From Pseudophaeomoniella oleicola (lineage: Eukaryota; Ascomycota; Eurotiomycetes; Phaeomoniellales; Phaeomoniellaceae): a stretch of DNA of 64,000 nucleotides. The translations under genes and the position numbers were made by a program. How positions within the stretch are numbered: the stretch's first letter is position 1; each line of letters begins with the position of its first letter. Positions 58,232 to 64,000 of the stretch are shown piece after piece. The DNA lies in contig QWDQ01000016.1 in the NCBI GenBank assembly GCA_003868215.1, forward strand, positions 124,001 through 188,000. Direction: 5' to 3'. The notes below the pieces were generated by a model. It was not told where the DNA came from. It searched no databases and saw only the letters and a program-made list of their open reading frames with translations.

Positions 58232-59102
58232 GGTTGCGATAATGGATGGAAGGGGGAATGCGGAAGACGGCCAGTAAGCAAGATGGAACCCGGTAGAGAA
58301 GTGAAGATACCCTCACACACGAGCGCAAGACAAGAGAGGAGATTGATACTCTGACAATTATACAATCGTTCTCAACTTCGTGGCCAAAGAGTTGATGTGT
58401 AGAATGGTACGGTGTATGGTGTTTCGAGAGGCCCTGGACAGATTGCGTTTGGAGTTGACTACTTACTCCGTAAGGGCATAGCGTTTGGCGGTGGAGAGGC
58501 ATTCGAGGCTCGATTCCGCATCCAAGCCAAGACAAGGGCAAAGCTGGGGAAAATCACTTAATCCGTGCCGTCCTTGGCACCCGTTCGGCGAAATGTTGAT
58601 ACGTTCCTACCCCTGTCGTTCCAGATTTGGAAAGTCAAACCCCATCGCTCGCAGGTTTTAAATGAACAACCTCATCATAAAAGGAAGATGCAAAGAGTCC
58701 AGGGCTTACCGATGGCGTCTACGCATAATAATGGTCGAATCTGATCTGATCGAGGCGGACACTTTTCACTCCTCCGTCAGTAGGAAGTGTCAAACTGCCA
58801 AGGCAGAGGAACAGCGACACACCTCTCTTCGAACTATCGAGCATGATTGTTAGCTACAGAACATATTCTCCTTGTGATTTGACTCTTTGATGGCAATTCC
58901 TGTGCGACTTTTCCTTCTTCAATTATCTTTCCTTCTTCTATTCCACTCTCTGCTTCACTGTAGCATGCGGAGCAATCGAGACTGTCAATATCCCTCTGCT
59001 GGTTAAATCTCATCCTCATAGTACATCGCGGTCTTGAAAGCTCTTTCATTACTATTCCATCTCTTGATGCTTGCTTTCATCCGATGACCATCCCTCGTCC
59101 TA
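58232..59102. other. Divergent intergenic region, rab11 / chromodomain gene
   Basis: About 870 bp holding both promoters. A sequence near 58508 resembles a tRNA B box but does not fold as a tRNA. Confidence 0.5.
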
Positions 59103-62100
59103 ATGGACCCCAACGGAAACGATGACAGCGATTCAATCTCAATCACATCCACCGTGGAAAGTGAACCACAAGAGGAATATGTTGTTGACTGTATTCTAGC
59201 CGAGGAACGCCGTGATGACGGCAACACGTGGTATCTTGCCAAATGGGCAGGATATCCAGACGAACGCTCGACATGGGAACCGTCGCAGAACTTCACACAA
59301 CAAACTATCGACGAATGGCTGGAAGCATCCCAAAAATCATTCTTCTTTGGCGATCCGAGAGCCGAAGAAGTCAAAGAGAAAGTGGCAAGATATGAAGCAG
59401 AAAAAGAGGAGCGCCGCCAGCGACGTCGTCGCAAAAGAGCGAGGCTTGGCTCTACTATCAGTGCCGCTGTGTCTCCAGAAGTTGAGATTGTCGAAGAATC
59501 ACCTCGGAAACGACAAAAGAGCGCTCACAATCAAGATTCTCGTCACAACAGGAATATAGTCACCACGCCTATCTCAACTGCGGGGCCAACTGAGTCGAAC
59601 AGTATCAGTGCTGAGCCGCTGCCACAGACGGGTGCGTCGCCATCTCGCAACCCTGCCCCAACAAGATCCGTTTCCAGCGCAATGGAGCCCTCTGCCAAGT
59701 CACTCTCCAAGTCAATACCGCCAGTGTCCTCCAGACCGGGAGCGGATGCTATCCACAAAACAACCTCTGTAGAGAAGGGAATTCCTGCAATCACGCAACT
59801 GCCGGACAACAATGCCGTGCCGTCGAAGTCCTCGTTGGATCTTCGCACATTACCGGGTAAGGCTGCCGGCAATTCTTCGAAGAGCCAGGTAAAGACATCA
59901 TCGATACAGCCCACACCATTGGACACGGCGTTTGGCCATACAGACTGGGTCAAAGACTACCAGGTCGGTTCAAGTGGCGCCATCAGACCAAAACCAATGA
60001 AGGCAAGTGTGTCCAAGAGCACGACGAATGATCAGTCAAATGCTGGAACCCGGGGCGAACGAGCTCCAAGTAAGATCGCGCTCAACTTGAAGCCGGCCGA
60101 TCAGTGGACCGGGGTTGCCAAAATGTTTACTCCCGGCTATAGTAGTAACACAGAGGCCTCGAGGGGAATGGCTAGGTCTGAAATCACGAGGCACGGCGGT
60201 AATGAGCCGTCTGTGGCAGCTGGCGAAGGCAATCTTAGCCCACATAGCCCATCTAGCCCATCAAAGAAAGAAGATGGCCGCTCATTGGATTCAATTCTTC
60301 CAAAACCAGCCGACAACAAGCAATCCGAAAGGCCTACCGTTAGTCGATACGCTTCAGAAGCTAACGACCGCTTGGATGTCCGACCAAAACGCATGTCTGT
60401 CAACGGCCGCTCCTGGGAGCGGGGAGAAGCTTTAGTGCATCTGCATGTCTGCGGAGACCTTGTTGGCGCAACTAGATTCAGGGGCTTTGGTGAAAAAGCT
60501 TGGTTGTTGAAGACTATCATCCACATGAAGGCACCAGGTCAACACGAGCTCCATTTGGATTTTAGCACCGTCTTCAGTTGGCAGCAATTCACGGACATCT
60601 ATAGAGGAGTAAGTCACCTTAGAGCTGATTGAAGCTCAAAATGTTAACAGCTTTACAGAGGTCGGTGAAAACTCATGAGGTTGGCTGGGTGCAAGCGTAT
60701 GAAGACACTCAGTCATCTGTAAGCGCCGTCGCACGAGCTATGGCCCACGAAGGGAAGATAGCCGTTCTAAATCTTCCTTCAAGTCATTTGAGCTTTTTTC
60801 TGTGCTCTTCGTCTTCGAGAGAGTACGAGAGTCTTCGACAACACATTCGGCTACGAGAACCAACGGCTGAACTAGTCGTCATCGTTACGGCCTATTTACC
60901 GCTCCCAGAAACACCTTGCGGTAAGCCACCACCGCGATCTCTGCTAGCGCAACCAGCAGATCTTGCTCAAAAAGTTCCCGAGGGAACAGTCACAGATTCC
61001 GATAATAATCCTACTTCTACCCCAGTTGTCAGTGATCCCCGACAAAGACCCCGACCCCGACAGGACTGTCTTCCAACTCAGCGATCACCGACCGACGATG
61101 ATAGAGACGCTATTGAGTTAGTTTCAGAAGCCAAGGCTCCACCTCAAATCGAAGCCAAAGTAACAGGAACGCCGACACAATCTCCATCTGTACAGTCTCC
61201 GCCATCGACTGAAGCCTCACCTCGAGCGGAGAACGATCAGGGTATCATGAGTAAAAGCGGTGAAGAATATCGACGATATTTCGAAGAACGATATGGCATC
61301 ACTACTCACGATATCATGCTAGCAGGCCCAAAGTTTAACCCTGAACAGTGTTTTGTCTTTTTGTACTTCGACAAAGGGCAGCAGAAGGAGTTAGCACGCT
61401 GGAAGAAATTTTTGTTGGCTCACAATATTACGACAAATCAGATATATGATGCGACGGCGACAGGACCTCCTGGTCAGCAGTGGAAACTGTGGAAGTCAAT
61501 GGTGACGGGTATGAAGGGGGCATCAGGCACTATTATCGTACAAGAAGATAAATTGCGCGAGTTACCGAATCTATCAGAGCTCGCAGAGAAGGTGCTGTTT
61601 CCGAAGAAGACCATTAATGTGTTCACTTCTAACCTCATGGTCAATAAGCGGGGTCAACAATTACGACTTTTATTTCCATTCGGAGGCGCAATCTTATTGA
61701 CAGAAATCACAATGCGTCAATATCCTGAATTATCTTTGTCGGTAATCCGCCACTTCCGAGATATGGCGCGTGCCAAGCGACCGGGGTCATGGAAACTATT
61801 CCTGAGGCCAGGCATTTGCGTGTGGCTAAGGTCTGCGGCGCTCGCCAGCAACGATCGCTCCACCGCTAACTTGTTCCTCGATATGCTGTTGGAGATTACG
61901 CACATGCTCCCCGCTGAATGCGCTCCGTTCAGCGTTGAAATGCCGGCGGAATTACATGACGCCCAAAAGGAGGGACTTGATGGCGGATGGACTGCATCCG
62001 GGGAGCCCATTGATATCGTGTCTCCTGCTTTTCTGGATAGGTACGGTGTCCCTTCCAACAGATCAGATGTTCCACAGGAGGTCGAGGATGTGATGACGCT

Positions 62101-62428
62101 GGTCGAGTATTTTGCAGCGTGGGCACTACGGAACGCATTCTCCTTCAGGAAGTTCTATATTGTTACACCACAGTCTTTCAAACGCTGGGAAAGTTGGTCG
62201 CATGTCAAGGCTATGCAACCCAAAGACTTCTGTCGAGAGTTTGGCATCAATGGGAGTGGCAACCCTTGGAACGCACTACCCAGAGAGACGGGGAAAGGTC
62301 TGCGGAACCCGGTGCCGTCGGCGGCTCTCGTGGAATCACAAGCAAACAAAGTCATAGCTCCAGTGGTTACGAACATCGAAAAGGAGAAGCGCCAACCGTT
62401 TTCTATGGACACGCCAATGTCGGGATAA
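59103..62428 (+). CDS. Chromodomain protein
   Basis: Two exons: 59103-60608 and 60659-62428; 1091 aa. The intron has a GTAAGT donor, a TTAAC branch and a TTTACAG acceptor, phase 0. A chromodomain lies at about 25-80: YVVDCILAEER, then WYLAKWAGYPDERSTWEP, with the aromatic residues that cage methyl-lysine. A basic helix EERRQRRRRKRAR (NLS-like) follows, then a long disordered region. A folded C-terminal half includes QCFVFLYFDKGQQKELARWK, SGTIIVQEDKLRELP and NVFTSNLMVNKRGQQL. The domain arrangement recalls heterochromatin proteins of the Chp1 kind, but I cannot assign the C-terminal fold. An alternative 3' splice (donor near 62418, acceptor near 62475) would swap the last residues for a tail ending at 62589. 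Confidence 0.8.
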
Positions 62429-62911
62429 CTGTCAGTATCTGCATCGTAATTTTGGTGGTACGCTATTGTTTGAGACCCGACGCTGGATCTGAGGCTCCTG
62501 TCACTCCTATGGATTTCAGGGCCATTTTAGGTGGTAGAGGACGATGGACTGAGAATCTTGCATACTATGCGGATGTTGCAACAACATGACTGGTTTCTGC
62601 CTGTAGGTAAGAGACAATGACAACAAACCAGCTGGAGAAGACGGAACACCCGGGCGGAGTATATCTCCAAGTCCTCTTAGCGGATATTGTGATGTTACGA
62701 TGACGACCTCGCCATCACGTGATACAGCGCCGATGGGTATTGTGATAACTGTCGAATGTCTCGGGCCTTATTCTATGTTCGAATACTCGGTTTTGGTGTA
62801 GGAAGATAGCTCATCAACATGGCGCTTGTTCTCCAAGCTTACACGTTTCTGTAACAATATGCCAATTCGTGGATTCACTCAGTGCCTAGAAAGGATGCTA
62901 CGCCGTTGAAG
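62429..62911. other. Intergenic, 3' flank of the chromodomain gene
   Basis: About 480 bp. The first 160 bp are open in another frame (to 62589), possibly an alternative last exon of the chromodomain gene. Nothing else supported. Confidence 0.45.
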
Positions 62912-64000
62912 ATGGGAATCCTCTCAACCGCTAACATCAACTCAGCAGCAGGTAATACCCTTGCTTAGATCGGATACTGCAATTGTATGGAATGCTGATA
63001 CAACTGCCCAGCAATCCACCCCGCCGAGAGTCATCCAAGTAAGCTCCATATCAATCTGTACACAACACAAGTTCGTCGATGTTAATAGATCTACGCAGGT
63101 GTCGAACTGTATGCAATAGCCTCGAGAGATGCCGGCATTGCCATCCAGGCTGCAAAGAAGTACCACATCAAGAAGTCTTACGGTTCATATGACGACCTCT
63201 TGAATGATCCAGAAGTTGATTTCGTCTACATCTCGACGCCCAATGGTTTGCAATATGAATGGGCTTCCAAAGCTCTGAAGGGTATGTTCCCCAGCTAATG
63301 ATTCCCATGAATTTTCATTTCAAGGGCCCTGACCTTACTGCAACAGCTGGGAAACATGTACTGCTGGAGAAACCTTTCACCTCAAATGCTGCCGAAGCAG
63401 AGGCGCTCGTCAAGGAGGCTGAAGAACGCGGGAAGGTTCTGGAGGAAGCATTCCATTGGCAATTCCATCCTGCAGCGCACGCTTGGAGGGCCATCATTGA
63501 GTCTGGCGAGTATGGCAACATCATTTCCACCAACTCCAAAATGATAATATGTCCTGGAGTACCGGACGGAGATATTCGCTGGCAATTCGACCTTGCCGGA
63601 GGCAGTGCGATGGACGCTACCTATGCCCTTTCATTCACCCGTTTTATCCTCCGAGCTGGATTACCCGAAAAGATTCTATCCTCGGTGGCCCGACCGTATG
63701 ACAAGGACAAACGAGTCGACGCCGCAATGACGACAACGTTTCTTTTCAAGGATCAGAGAGGTGAACTAGTGCACAGCCGCGTGTACACCGATCTCGCTCG
63801 GAGCTGGCTGGGAGGCCTTATCCCACGCATCTGGGAACTCCCCCAAATCGAAGTCGAAACCGAAAAGGCCGTAATCCTATTCTACAACGCCATGATGCCT
63901 CACCGTAAGTTTCTATCTACATACAACAGCATGCAACCATGAAACCCCCCATCCCATCCACCAAACCAACAGAATTCCTCGCTGGCTATCCCAATATGCT
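62912..64000 (+). CDS. Gfo/Idh/MocA oxidoreductase (partial, runs off the window)
   Basis: NAD(P)-dependent sugar or dihydrodiol dehydrogenase type. Exons: 62912-62951, 63012-63038, 63099-63281, 63347-63904 and 63973 onward, all introns phase 1. Product starts MGILSTANINSAA then IHPAESHPSVELYAIASRD, the Rossmann fold; DFVYISTPNGLQYEW follows and GKHVLLEKPF carries the EKP motif whose lysine is catalytic in the family. FHWQFHPAAHAWR and DLAGGSAMDATYA are the expected C-domain blocks. The pattern fits fungal NADP-dependent D-xylose 1-dehydrogenase / dihydrodiol dehydrogenase homologues, but the substrate is not proven. The frame is still open at 64000. An exon upstream of 62912 cannot be excluded, because the frame is open from 62855 without an ATG. 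Confidence 0.85.

Noticed and set aside
58490-58545. tRNA-like B box (GGCTCGATTCC)
   Set aside because: T-stem does not pair, position 54 is wrong, and no acceptor or anticodon stem can be drawn.

Overview
The window is nuclear DNA of a filamentous ascomycete (Pezizomycotina). Genes are dense and on both strands. Introns are mostly 47-90 nt with GT..AG ends and CTAAC/CTGAC-like branch sites. Housekeeping proteins are clearly fungal: Ede1-type EH protein, alpha-tubulin, Brx1, Rab11. Intergenic DNA carries CT-rich tracts, microsatellites and many TACCTAGGTA-type motifs. I cannot fix the class; a Leotiomycetes-like genome is a guess. I saw no virus-like element, transposon, CRISPR, rRNA or convincing tRNA. 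All exon joins below were worked out by hand from splice signals and reading frame.

Left part (1-17.7 kb): EDE1-like endocytic scaffold (-), alpha-tubulin (-), a conserved secretory-pathway membrane protein (+), a DHA1-type MFS transporter (-), a secreted GMC oxidoreductase (+), and an 806-aa protein (+) whose C-terminus resembles the AFF/Ebp1 partner of the elongation factor ELL.

Central part (18.9-35.1 kb) is the unusual region. It is almost entirely made of genes encoding small Myb/SANT-like helical modules. A 181-aa Myb-like protein (18984-19680) is followed by four tandem first-exon modules (22525, 22280, 21972 and 21595, all on -). Each ends in a phase-2 splice donor, and only one downstream exon (20954-21311) is in the right phase to complete them. 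This looks like an alternative-first-exon locus that swaps the DNA-binding module. Next come five minus-strand paralogues (22736-35122). Each has one to three SANT-like repeats at the N-terminus, each repeat cut by a phase-2 intron near its end. Each then has a long disordered middle and a KH-fold-like C-terminus; only the last copy keeps a classical GxxG loop. An 80-aa, two-exon SANT mini-gene lies among them on the + strand (32928-33226).

Right part (36-64 kb): BRX1 (+), a 210-aa orphan (-), a gene-poor 3.3 kb stretch, a GT90 (CAP10-type) glycosyltransferase with a multi-pass membrane N-terminus (-), a membrane-anchored aspartic-peptidase-like protein lacking the DTG motif (+), an aldo-keto reductase (-), a two-TM membrane protein with one in-frame stop (-), an F-box-like protein (+), an SDR oxidoreductase (-), Rab11/Ypt31 (-), a chromodomain protein (+) and the first exons of a Gfo/Idh/MocA oxidoreductase (+) that runs off the window.
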